A DNA stretch of 5,664 bases from Ruminococcus sp. (GTDB taxonomy: Bacteria > Bacillota > Clostridia > Oscillospirales > Ruminococcaceae), in assembly GCA_019417865.1 (NCBI GenBank), contig DYCW01000177.1, positions 1-5,664 of the forward strand, written 5' to 3'. Position numbers and translations under genes: made by a program. Under the pieces are notes generated by a model. The model was not told the DNA's origin and did not search any database. It was given only the letters and a program-made list of their open reading frames with translations. Each line of letters begins with the position of its first letter. Within the stretch, counting starts at the first letter, position 1. Positions 1 through 5,664 of this stretch are shown here, piece by piece.

Positions 1-69
1 ATACGATTAAGATCTCTGTGAAATCGGAAAAATAGATAAATAAATACACGACAAAAGCTGTTTTTTGTT

Positions 70-98
70 ATTATAGCACAAGTTTTTACTAATGTCAA
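70..98 (-). promoter_or_regulatory. Consensus sigmaA promoter reading leftward out of the window
   Basis: On the - strand a perfect TTGACA (98-93) is followed after exactly 17 bases by a perfect TATAAT (75-70). Transcription would start near 63 and run off the left edge. No ribosome site or start codon is visible in the 60 bases that remain, so the gene it serves lies outside the window and has a leader of at least 60 bases. A short dyad, ATGTC-N10-GACAT (92-111), overlaps the -35 box and could be a repressor site. The promoter points away from the transporter operon, so the two units are divergent, with the IS remnant between them. Confidence 0.75.
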
Positions 99-129
99 TA
101 TAAAGAGACATATTTTTTTAAAACGTATC

Positions 130-190
130 GAAATCGTAAATTTCCAAAGTAAATTCCACTGTGAAATTTATTTTGAGAATTTACGGTTTC
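130..190. repeat. 61-base AT-rich palindrome with 30-base arms
   Basis: The arms 130-159 and 161-190 pair around the single base at 160, with 25 of 30 positions complementary. The arms contain four copies of a [GA]TAAATTYC-like half-site. Two are direct on the + strand (starting at 136 and 149, 13 bases apart) and two are mirrored on the - strand (ending at 171 and 184). The structure could be a multi-site operator, a cruciform or RNA hairpin, or a small non-autonomous element. It is not followed by a clean T-run on either strand, so a terminator is less likely. What it belongs to is unknown. Confidence 0.6.
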
Positions 191-248
191 TTCTTTGTGT
201 TTGCGTGCTTGATACATCCGAATTCTGCCATAATCAGCGTTTCCTTCC

Positions 249-365
249 TCACAGCGTGTTGACTGGTATCTGCAGCTCCTCCGCTGCTTTTGCCGATCCG
301 ATCTGTTTCGCAAGCTTTACTGCCTGCACTTTATATTCCTTTTCATATTCTCGGTTTTCTGACAT
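249..365 (-). pseudogene. IS3-type OrfA transposase fragment, N-terminal helix-turn-helix, 38 residues
   Basis: The frame starts at ATG 365 with a good ribosome site (GGAGGG, 378-373, seven bases away). It reads MSENREYEKEYKVQAVKLAK and ends in EELQIPVNTL followed by TGA. This is the typical opening of the HTH_Tnp_1 (transposase 8) family: an acidic/basic start, KxxAVKLA in the first helix, AKAAEEL in the second and IPxNTL before the usual Y-G-W. The family member should be about 90-100 residues. Here a stop replaces the expected aromatic residue, and the following bases (GGAAGG in place of GGATGG-like) hint at point decay. No recognisable transposase follows in any frame. Intact, it would bind the IS ends; now it is at most a short orphan peptide. 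Confidence 0.7.
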
Positions 366-395
366 CTTTTTACCCTCCGTTTTCTCTTTTTTCCT

Positions 396-424
396 ATTTT
401 ATTTCTTTGACCTTAAGGTGTCAA
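396..424 (-). promoter_or_regulatory. Promoter of the transposase remnant
   Basis: On the - strand TTGACA (424-419) and TAAAAT (401-396) are separated by 17 bases and lie about 30 bases upstream of the OrfA start at 365. A perfect 10-base palindrome, ACCTTAAGGT (410-419), sits in the spacer next to the -35 box. The promoter is divergent from, and about 40 bases away from, the -35 box of the transporter operon. Confidence 0.55.
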
Positions 425-462
425 GTTTTATTGTACAACATCATTTCCAGTTGCAAAAAGGG

Positions 463-491
463 TTGACAATCCAATGCCCCTATGCTATACT
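463..491 (+). promoter_or_regulatory. Main promoter of the transporter operon
   Basis: TTGACA (463-468) and TATACT (486-491) are 17 bases apart, and the -10 box is preceded by TG one base upstream (483-484), giving an extended -10 element. The start of transcription would fall near 497-499, leaving a leader of about 50 bases before the first start codon at 551. No other convincing promoter appears between the four genes, whose gaps are 6, -4 and 12 bases, so all four are probably read from here. Confidence 0.75.
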
Positions 492-492
492 G

Positions 493-521
493 TGGGTGTG
501 GCAGTTCGACTACAACACCCA
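493..521 (+). promoter_or_regulatory. Inverted repeat at the transcription start (operator or leader hairpin)
   Basis: TGGGTGT (493-499) and ACACCCA (515-521) are perfectly complementary seven-base arms around a 15-base spacer. The repeat begins two bases after the -10 box, so a protein bound here would block promoter clearance. As RNA, it would form a hairpin at or near the 5' end of the message. No T-run follows, so it is not a terminator. No regulator gene is present in the window to pair with it. Confidence 0.4.
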
Positions 522-550
522 GAAAATAGAAAACAGAGAGGAATTGGAAT

Positions 551-1849
551 ATGCGAACATCAAAGAAAATAATTGCATTGGTTGCCGCCATTGTCCTGAT
601 CGGGGCAGTCAGCGGCGGGATCTGGATGCATCACCGCAAGACAACAGAGGCAGAATCCACCGCAGCAGTCTATGTCAGCACGGTTGCAGAGCAAAACGCT
701 GCCAATCCGGACTTGACTACCTTGTGTTATGGCGGTGTCACAGAGGCACAGGAAACCAAGGAGGTCAAAGCGGATACGTCAAAAACCATTGCTGAGATCT
801 ATGTCAAAGAGGGCGACACGGTAAAAAAAGGAACACCGTTGTTCCTGTATGACGTTGCCTCGATGCAGTTGGATCTAGAACAGGGACAAATTGAGGTCGA
901 ACAGCTGAACAATGAAATCGCCTCATATCAGGAACAGATCCAACAGCTGGAATCAGAAAAGGCAAATGCCGATGCTGACCAGCAGCTTTCCTATACGACG
1001 CAGATTCAATCCCTGCAAACCAGTATCGACAAGGCACAATATGACATCAAGGTGAAAAATATCGCCCTGCAAAAACAGCAGAATGCCATTGACAATGCAG
1101 AGGTGACTACCGAAATGGACGGCATTGTCAAGACGGTCAAAACACCGGAAGCCATGCAGGCAGATGGAACAGATGTCATTATGACGATCACTGCCAGCGG
1201 AAACTATCGCATCAAGGGCACGCTCAGAGAACAGCAACTCGGTATGGTATCCACCGGACAGAAAATGGTCATTCGTTCCCGTGTCAATCCGGAACAGTAC
1301 TGGACAGGAACCGTAACGGAGATCGGCACAGAGGCAGAGAAAAATTCCAACAACGATATGATGTATGGCAGCAGTTCTTCGGACAATACTGCCTCGAAAT
1401 ATGCATTCTATATCAAGCTGGACAAGGCGGACGGGTTACTGATCGGACAACACGTTCTCATTGAACCGGATGTCGGACAGAACAGCGGACATACGGGCAT
1501 CTGGCTCTATCAGGATTATCTCGTACAAGACGGCGACAAAAACTATGTCTGGGTATCGAACGACAAACACGAACTGGAGAAGAAACTCGTTACCATCGGC
1601 GATACCGATGACGATTACGGCATTGTAGAATTGAAAGACGGTCTTTCCGAAACAGACTTGATCGCCTATCCGGCAGATGACTACAAGGAAGGCATGAAAA
1701 CCACCACCAATGCCAACACCGTTTCTGATGGTGAAACAGATGGCGATTTTTCAGAGGAAGAACCAATGGAAGAGCCGGCATATGATCAAGAACCCATGCC
1801 GGAAGAAACCGAAGCAGTCGCTGCGGAAGATGCAGCAGCAGGCAGGTGA
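551..1849 (+). CDS. HlyD/MacA-like adaptor subunit of an ABC transporter (adaptor 1)
   Basis: A 432-residue adaptor (membrane fusion protein) of the HlyD/RND-adaptor superfamily, held in the membrane by one N-terminal helix (about residues 7-26, after a KK pair) with the rest outside the cell. In order: first half of a lipoyl-like domain (74-101, with VKEGDTVKKGTPLFLYD typical of the family); an alpha-helical hairpin rich in Q, E and L (104-183, turn near 139-147); second lipoyl half (184-215, MDGIVKTV); beta-barrel (218-305) with a Ser/Asn-rich loop at 263-283; membrane-proximal domain (315-382); and an acidic, probably disordered tail (396-432). There is no lipobox cysteine. The start at 551 is supported by AGGA (539-542) eight bases upstream and the promoter at 463-491. 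It is the first gene of the operon, six bases before the ATPase gene. Family membership is clear; the substrate is not, and multimer form (hexameric in MacA) is inferred. Confidence 0.9.
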   Translation: MRTSKKIIALVAAIVLIGAVSGGIWMHHRKTTEAESTAAVYVSTVAEQNAANPDLTTLCYGGVTEAQETKEVKADTSKTIAEIYVKEGDTVKKGTPLFLYDVASMQLDLEQGQIEVEQLNNEIASYQEQIQQLESEKANADADQQLSYTTQIQSLQTSIDKAQYDIKVKNIALQKQQNAIDNAEVTTEMDGIVKTVKTPEAMQADGTDVIMTITASGNYRIKGTLREQQLGMVSTGQKMVIRSRVNPEQYWTGTVTEIGTEAEKNSNNDMMYGSSSSDNTASKYAFYIKLDKADGLLIGQHVLIEPDVGQNSGHTGIWLYQDYLVQDGDKNYVWVSNDKHELEKKLVTIGDTDDDYGIVELKDGLSETDLIAYPADDYKEGMKTTTNANTVSDGETDGDFSEEEPMEEPAYDQEPMPEETEAVAAEDAAAGR

Positions 1850-1855
1850 TGCCGT

Positions 1856-2530
1856 ATGTTGAAACTCGAACACATCGAAAAAGCTTACCAGCAGGGCAAA
1901 AATACCGTTCCCGTTTTGCATGATATTACGTTTCACGTTGCCCATGGGGAATTTGTTGCCATTATGGGGCCGTCTGGTTCTGGAAAATCCACCCTCATGA
2001 ACCTCATCGGTCTGCTGGATACCCCGACCAGCGGCTCGTATTTCTTCGACGGAACGGAAGTCAGCCGTTGTTCAGAAAATATGCTTTCGCAGATCCGCAA
2101 CGAAAAGATCGGCTTTGTCTTTCAGAATTTCAACCTGCTCCCCCGACAATCTGCTCTGGAAAATGCTGCCCTGCCGTTGCTCTACGCTGGCGTAAAGCCA
2201 AAAGTCAGACGGGAACGGGCAAAAGTTGCACTGGAAAAAGTCGGGCTTGCCGACCGTGTTTCTTTTCTCCCGACGCAGTTATCCGGCGGACAAAAACAGC
2301 GGGTCGCCATTGCACGGGCAATGATCAATCACCCGAAGTTACTGCTTGCAGATGAACCAACTGGTGCATTGGACACGGCTTCCGGCGAACAGGTCATGGA
2401 GTTGTTCCACGAACTGCACAAAACCGGCGTTACCATTGTCATGATCACGCATGAACTGGAAATCGCACAACACGCAGAACGCATTCTCACCATTCGAGAT
2501 GGCAGACTGGGAGAGGAGAAGGTCGGATGA
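1856..2530 (+). CDS. ABC transporter ATP-binding protein, MacB/LolD type
   Basis: A 224-residue cytoplasmic ATPase of normal length for the MacB/LolD/FtsE group, which powers FtsX-type permeases. All motifs are intact: A-loop Tyr11, Walker A GPSGSGKST (38-46), Q-loop Gln90 in FVFQNFNLLP, signature LSGGQKQR (142-149), Walker B LLLADEP (162-168) with catalytic Glu167, D-loop ALD (171-173) and switch His199 in MITHE. The phrase DEPTGALD and the MNLIGLLD stretch after Walker A are typical of this subfamily. The start at 1856 follows the end of adaptor 1 by six bases. Its ribosome site is weak (AGG, 1844-1846), so translation is probably coupled to the upstream gene. The ATG at 1849 is out of frame. 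It should dimerise beneath two copies of the permease encoded at 4297-5556. Unlike Gram-negative MacB, ATPase and permease are separate proteins, as is usual in Gram-positive bacteria. Confidence 0.95.
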   Translation: MLKLEHIEKAYQQGKNTVPVLHDITFHVAHGEFVAIMGPSGSGKSTLMNLIGLLDTPTSGSYFFDGTEVSRCSENMLSQIRNEKIGFVFQNFNLLPRQSALENAALPLLYAGVKPKVRRERAKVALEKVGLADRVSFLPTQLSGGQKQRVAIARAMINHPKLLLADEPTGALDTASGEQVMELFHELHKTGVTIVMITHELEIAQHAERILTIRDGRLGEEKVG

Positions 2531-4284
2531 AACGGAAAAAAATACTTGCGATCAGCATCGCTTGCGTGCTGCTGGTTGGCGGCGGCAGTGTTGGCGGAGC
2601 GGTCTATTATAAAAAGTCCAAAAATGAAAAACGGGTCGTTAATGTCACGCCAGTGGTCAATATGATGGGCTACGATTACGGCAGTGAGAAAACCATTGAC
2701 GGAACGGTCATCACCGGCAGCAAACAAAATATCATGCTGGAAAAAAATCAAGTCGTGCAGTCTGTTCTGGTCAAAAAGGGCGACAAAGTAAAAGTGGGAA
2801 CACCGCTGATTGCCTATGATACAACTGCTCTGAAATTAGCCGTACAGGAGAAAAAGAATGCGGTCGATGCAGCAGAAGACGACTTGCGACAGGCAAGAAA
2901 AGAATTGGAACGCCTGCAATCCCTGCACCCGGCAGAAGACCAAGCGTATGACGTGATAGACGACTATGAACCGGAAGAACCCGATTTGGAAGAAGAACCT
3001 ACAGAAGGTGAAGTCGTTGCTCCTGTCTTTCCAACCACAGAACCCGCTACAACAGACGAAACCAAACCGACTGATGAAACTTCCGATCCAGAAACAACCG
3101 ATGCGACCGAAGAGCCGACCGAAGAACCAACACAGCCCGATGACGGACACCTGCACAGCATTGTGGATGATGCCTCCACAGGAGATGGTTCTATGGAAAA
3201 TCCCTATGATTTTTACTGCGAATCTGATACGATCGTTGGAGCAGACCTGCTCCTGGAATTGCAACAGAGCAACAGTTATGCTCGCTTTATCGTACCGGAA
3301 AACGGATACCGCTGGTTGATCCAAGGGTCTGCCCTGCCGGAAACTCTGACCGACTGGGCAGTCAATCAGGGCATTTCTGTTGCAGAAGATGGCATGGTAT
3401 CTGTAGATTTCAAGCAGGTTTCTTTCGGTATTTTCCAAATGCAGGGAACGGGCGGCAGCAGTTCCGCAGACGACTGGGGCTTTGACGACGATGTCGACTT
3501 CGGAGATGACGACTGGTCGGACGGCGATTCCGATGGAACATCAGAAGATTATATGTACTCTGCACAGGAATTGTCTAACCTGATCCAAAAACAGCAATCC
3601 AAGATCAAAACGCTGGAGTTCACCAAAAAATCCGCCGATCTGGACTATGAAGTTGCCCAGAAAAAACAGGATGACGGCATGGAATGCAGTCTGATCGATG
3701 GCGTTGTCACGGAAATTCACAGCGACCTCACCGAAAAAGAAGCGGAAACAAAACCATATTTGGTCATTCAAGGTTCTGGTGGCTTACAGGTAAAGGGAAC
3801 GATCAGTGAATGGAATCTGAATCAGCTGCAAGTCGGCACGGAAATTCAGGCGATGTCCTACGATACCGGCGACAGCTTTTCCGTGACGGTCACCGAAGTG
3901 GACGATATTCCGGAAACAGATGGCAACGTCCCCTATGATGAAAACCCCAGTAGCAGTGTTTACACGTTCCAAGCAGAAACCAGCGAACAACATGACATTG
4001 CTGTGGGCAGCTGGCTTTCGCTTTCGTTGCAGGAGGCAGCTGACACCAGCACGTTCTATTTGCCACTGCAATATGTCCGCAAGGAAAACGGGCAGTATTA
4101 TGTCATGAAGGCGAATGACCAGAACCGACTGGAAAAACAGTGGATTCAAACGGGAAAAATTCGGTATGGTTCTGAAATCGAGATCAAGAGCGGGGTTGCA
4201 GAAACCGACCGTCTCTGTTTCCCGTATGGAAAAGATGTCAAAGAAGGCGTTCGCACCAAAGACACGGACGAAGTACAGTGGTAA
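2527..4284 (+). CDS. Large HlyD/MacA-like adaptor with an insertion in its coiled-coil hairpin (adaptor 2)
   Basis: A 585-residue second adaptor, about 150 residues longer than adaptor 1. One N-terminal membrane helix (about 6-28) is followed by the first lipoyl half (70-98, VKKGDKVKVGTPLIAYD) and helix 1 of the hairpin (100-132). Then comes an insertion of about 210 residues (133-342): an acidic Thr/Pro/Glu-rich linker (143-206), a probably folded segment (207-307, starting HLHSIVDD and containing NPYDFYC) and a Gly/Ser/Asp-rich stretch (308-341). Helix 2 (343-381), the second lipoyl half (385-415, IDGVVTEIH), beta-barrel (419-502) and membrane-proximal domain (507-577) follow. Cys231, Cys387 and Cys564 are not in a lipobox. 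The start ATG overlaps the ATPase stop as ATGA and has AGGAG (2514-2518) eight bases upstream, so the two are translationally coupled. Similar inserted segments occur, as I recall, in other Clostridia adaptors, but I know no assigned function. Confidence 0.88.
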   Translation: MKRKKILAISIACVLLVGGGSVGGAVYYKKSKNEKRVVNVTPVVNMMGYDYGSEKTIDGTVITGSKQNIMLEKNQVVQSVLVKKGDKVKVGTPLIAYDTTALKLAVQEKKNAVDAAEDDLRQARKELERLQSLHPAEDQAYDVIDDYEPEEPDLEEEPTEGEVVAPVFPTTEPATTDETKPTDETSDPETTDATEEPTEEPTQPDDGHLHSIVDDASTGDGSMENPYDFYCESDTIVGADLLLELQQSNSYARFIVPENGYRWLIQGSALPETLTDWAVNQGISVAEDGMVSVDFKQVSFGIFQMQGTGGSSSADDWGFDDDVDFGDDDWSDGDSDGTSEDYMYSAQELSNLIQKQQSKIKTLEFTKKSADLDYEVAQKKQDDGMECSLIDGVVTEIHSDLTEKEAETKPYLVIQGSGGLQVKGTISEWNLNQLQVGTEIQAMSYDTGDSFSVTVTEVDDIPETDGNVPYDENPSSSVYTFQAETSEQHDIAVGSWLSLSLQEAADTSTFYLPLQYVRKENGQYYVMKANDQNRLEKQWIQTGKIRYGSEIEIKSGVAETDRLCFPYGKDVKEGVRTKDTDEVQW

Positions 4285-4296
4285 GGAGGGCAAATC

Positions 4297-5556
4297 ATGC
4301 TGGAAAATATTCGATTATCCATTCAGGGCATTTTTGCCCATAAAATTCGTTCTATTCTGACAATGCTGGGCATTATCATCGGCATTGCTGCTATTATTGC
4401 GATCGTTTCCACCATTCGGGGAACGAACGAACAGATCAAAAGCAACCTGGTCGGGTCTGGGAACCGTACCGTTACCGTTTCACTCTATCAGGGAGAATAT
4501 GAACTGGATCTGCAATATCAGGAACTTCCATCCGAAATTCCTGTGATCTCCGATCAGGTAAAGGCACAGCTGTCCGCCATGGAAAACGTTTCGGCTGTTT
4601 CCCTGTATCGGACAAGAAGCTACTGCGATTCCATTTTCTATCAGAATACCAAACTGGAGGGCGGTTCTGTCTGGGGAATCGATGCCGATTACTTTCAGAC
4701 TGCCGGTTATCATGTGCAATCCGGCAAGGGTTTCTGGGATGCTGACTATACCAACGGCAACAATGTTGCCATCTTAGACGAAGACGCTGCACAGAGCTTG
4801 TTCGCCGGTGTGAACCCCGTTGGCTCTGTTATCGACATTAACGGGATGCCGTTCAAAGTCATTGGGACAGTCGTTCAGAGCAGTACCTTTGAACCCGTCA
4901 TTCAGTCCATTAATGATTATCATCTATATGCAAACAGTACGGTCGGCAAAGTCTTTTTGCCGGAAACCGCCTGGCCAACGGTATTTCAATATGACGAACC
5001 GCAAAACTGCCTGCTGAAAGCAACGGAAACCGATGCAATGACAACCGTCGGCAAACAGGCAGCGGATATCCTGAACGGCAGAATTTCCGTTTCCGGAACG
5101 GGCGAAACCATTCAATATAAGAGCAGAGATCTTCTGGAACAGGTAAAATCATTGCAGGAACTCAGCAGTTCCACCAACACGATGTTGATCTATATTGCTG
5201 GTATTTCGCTGTTGGTCGGCGGAATCGGCGTTATGAATATCATGTTGGTATCCGTAACAGAACGAACCCGTGAGATCGGCTTGAAAAAAGCACTCGGAGC
5301 AAAGAAACGGAATATTCTGTTCCAGTTCCTGACAGAGGCAGCGGTATTGACCAGTGTCGGCGGTCTGTTGGGGGTAATTGCAGGGATCGGCTTGTCCCGC
5401 ATCATTGCGAAACTGGCAGAAGTTCCGGTCGCTATCAGTCCGGCTGCTGCCATCATTGCTGTTCTATTCTCTATGGTAGTTGGTATTTTGTTTGGTTGGA
5501 TTCCTTCCGTAAAGGCAGCCAACCTGAACCCGATCGATGCCCTGCGATACGAATAA
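4297..5556 (+). CDS. ABC transporter permease, MacB/FtsX family
   Basis: A 419-residue permease with the canonical MacB membrane layout: an amphipathic N-terminal stretch, TM1 (about 18-40), a large extracytoplasmic domain of the MacB_PCD type (about 41-290), then TM2 (296-318), TM3 (343-367) and TM4 (382-402) forming the FtsX domain. The cytoplasmic loop GVMNIMLVSVTERTREIG followed by LKKALGAKKRNI is the hallmark coupling segment between TM2 and TM3, and the C-terminus PIDALRYE is typical of the family. It has no ATPase domain, so it relies on the product of 1856-2530. The start follows adaptor 2 by 12 bases and has a near-perfect ribosome site (AAGGAGGG, 4283-4290), which overlaps the previous stop codon. 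As a dimer it would transmit ATP-driven motion to the adaptor assembly. Family assignment is firm. Substrate and direction (efflux, as in MacB, or another use of mechanical force) are not visible. Confidence 0.95.
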   Translation: MLENIRLSIQGIFAHKIRSILTMLGIIIGIAAIIAIVSTIRGTNEQIKSNLVGSGNRTVTVSLYQGEYELDLQYQELPSEIPVISDQVKAQLSAMENVSAVSLYRTRSYCDSIFYQNTKLEGGSVWGIDADYFQTAGYHVQSGKGFWDADYTNGNNVAILDEDAAQSLFAGVNPVGSVIDINGMPFKVIGTVVQSSTFEPVIQSINDYHLYANSTVGKVFLPETAWPTVFQYDEPQNCLLKATETDAMTTVGKQAADILNGRISVSGTGETIQYKSRDLLEQVKSLQELSSSTNTMLIYIAGISLLVGGIGVMNIMLVSVTERTREIGLKKALGAKKRNILFQFLTEAAVLTSVGGLLGVIAGIGLSRIIAKLAEVPVAISPAAAIIAVLFSMVVGILFGWIPSVKAANLNPIDALRYE

Positions 5557-5570
5557 AAAAGATGCTTTCA

Positions 5571-5614
5571 TCGAAAAAGCGGATCACTGAACAATCAGTG
5601 ACCCGCTCTTTTGA
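5571..5614. terminator. Bidirectional rho-independent terminator after the operon
   Basis: Arms 5571-5590 and 5595-5614 pair around the loop ACAA (5591-5594), with two mismatches (5583/5602 and 5577/5608) and one G-U pair. The core is GCGG-A-TCACTGA against its complement. Read on the + strand it ends in TCTTTT, 50 bases after the permease stop. Read on the - strand the 5583/5602 pair becomes a G-U wobble and the stem is followed by five T, so it would also stop transcription coming from the right. A bidirectional terminator at this point suggests a convergent gene beyond the right edge. Confidence 0.75.
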
Positions 5615-5664
5615 TCCGCTCGAACACCAACAATTGTGGGATAGCGATATAAGGCTTTTTCAAA
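5615..5664. other. Unassigned right-hand tail
   Basis: No recognisable gene or promoter is seen here. It contains an imperfect palindrome centred on CAATTG (5627-5640, one mismatched pair). Two - strand frames are open from the window edge: one ends at a TGA at 5584-5586 and the other at a TGA at 5595-5597, both inside the terminator stem. With about 22-26 codons each, neither can be called coding. Confidence 0.3.

Larger units (their letters stand above)
249..437 (-). mobile_element. Truncated remnant of an IS3-family-like insertion sequence (5' end only)
   Basis: This stretch holds the start of an OrfA-type transposase with its own promoter and ribosome site. On the - strand the sequence reading from 437 begins TGTACAATAAAACTTGAC. 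It starts with TG, as IS3-family terminal repeats do, and its last bases run into the transposase -35 box, a usual arrangement for such ends. The rest of OrfA, all of OrfB and the opposite terminal repeat are absent, so the element is dead. The outer boundary at 437 is an inference from the TG start and could be off by several bases. The inner boundary, where homology is lost, is near 249. Confidence 0.5.

Noticed and set aside
249..260. Possible programmed frameshift joining OrfA to OrfB
   Set aside because: Programmed shifts in IS3 elements occur near the end of OrfA, around codon 90-100, at A-rich slippery sites. Here the frame stops at codon 38 without such a site, and no OrfB follows.
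95..313. 72-codon open frame on the - strand beside the transposase fragment
   Set aside because: It runs in a different frame from the recognisable OrfA start, passes straight through the palindrome, has no ribosome site of its own and resembles no known protein.
407..437. MerR-type promoter on the + strand (TTGACC with a 19-base spacer and palindrome)
   Set aside because: The possible -10 (TGTACA) is poor, the ACCTTAAGGT palindrome is not centred in that spacer, and the same bases are better explained by the - strand transposase promoter and IS end.
205..795. 196-codon open frame on the + strand across the intergenic region
   Set aside because: It crosses the IS remnant antisense, the operon promoter and the start of adaptor 1 out of frame, and its composition is not protein-like.
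2527..2620. Adaptor 2 or adaptor 1 as lipoproteins
   Set aside because: Neither N-terminus has a cysteine after a lipobox-like L-x-[AG]; both look like uncleaved membrane anchors.
2836..3438. 200-codon open frame on the - strand inside adaptor 2
   Set aside because: It is antisense to a clear coding region, lacks a ribosome site and is an effect of the composition of the acidic, repeat-rich insertion.
5584..5664. Partial convergent gene entering from the right edge
   Set aside because: Two competing - strand frames are open for 22-26 codons with nothing recognisable in either. Open frames this short are expected by chance; sequence to the right would decide.

Overview
The window carries one complete four-gene operon on the + strand for a MacAB-like (MacB/FtsX-type) ABC transporter. 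The order is adaptor, ATPase, second adaptor, permease. It is flanked on the left by an AT-rich intergenic region holding a decayed insertion-sequence remnant and on the right by a bidirectional terminator. The cell-envelope logic (anchored adaptors, no outer-membrane TolC-type gene), the strong AGGAGG-type ribosome sites, near-consensus sigmaA promoters and protein style suggest a Gram-positive anaerobe of class Clostridia (Bacillota), perhaps an Oscillospiraceae/Ruminococcaceae gut bacterium. The genus cannot be fixed from this sequence alone.

Layout. Positions 1-129 hold a perfect-consensus promoter (70-98) that reads leftward out of the window, so a gene lies just off the left edge. Positions 130-190 form a long AT-rich palindrome. 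Positions 249-365 on the - strand encode the first 38 residues of an IS3-type OrfA helix-turn-helix transposase, cut off by a stop. Its own promoter (396-424) and a plausible IS end near 437 are still recognisable. The operon promoter (463-491) begins about 25 bases beyond that IS end, followed by a dyad at the expected transcription start.

Operon. Gene 1 (551-1849) is a membrane-anchored HlyD/MacA-like adaptor. Gene 2 (1856-2530) is the ATPase, with every nucleotide-binding motif intact. Gene 3 (2527-4284), overlapping gene 2 by four bases, is a second and larger adaptor with about 200 residues inserted in its coiled-coil hairpin. Gene 4 (4297-5556) is the four-helix MacB/FtsX-type permease. 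The ATPase and permease should form a dimeric mechanotransmission-type transporter that does not pump through the membrane in the classical way but drives an extracytoplasmic adaptor assembly. The two adaptors would form that assembly, together or alternately. The substrate (peptide, lipid or drug) cannot be read from the sequence.

The most interesting points are the paired, structurally unequal adaptors in one operon and the inserted domain, with Thr/Pro/Glu-rich and Asp-rich linkers, at the position where MacA proteins carry the hairpin tip. In a cell without TolC this raises the question of what that tip contacts.
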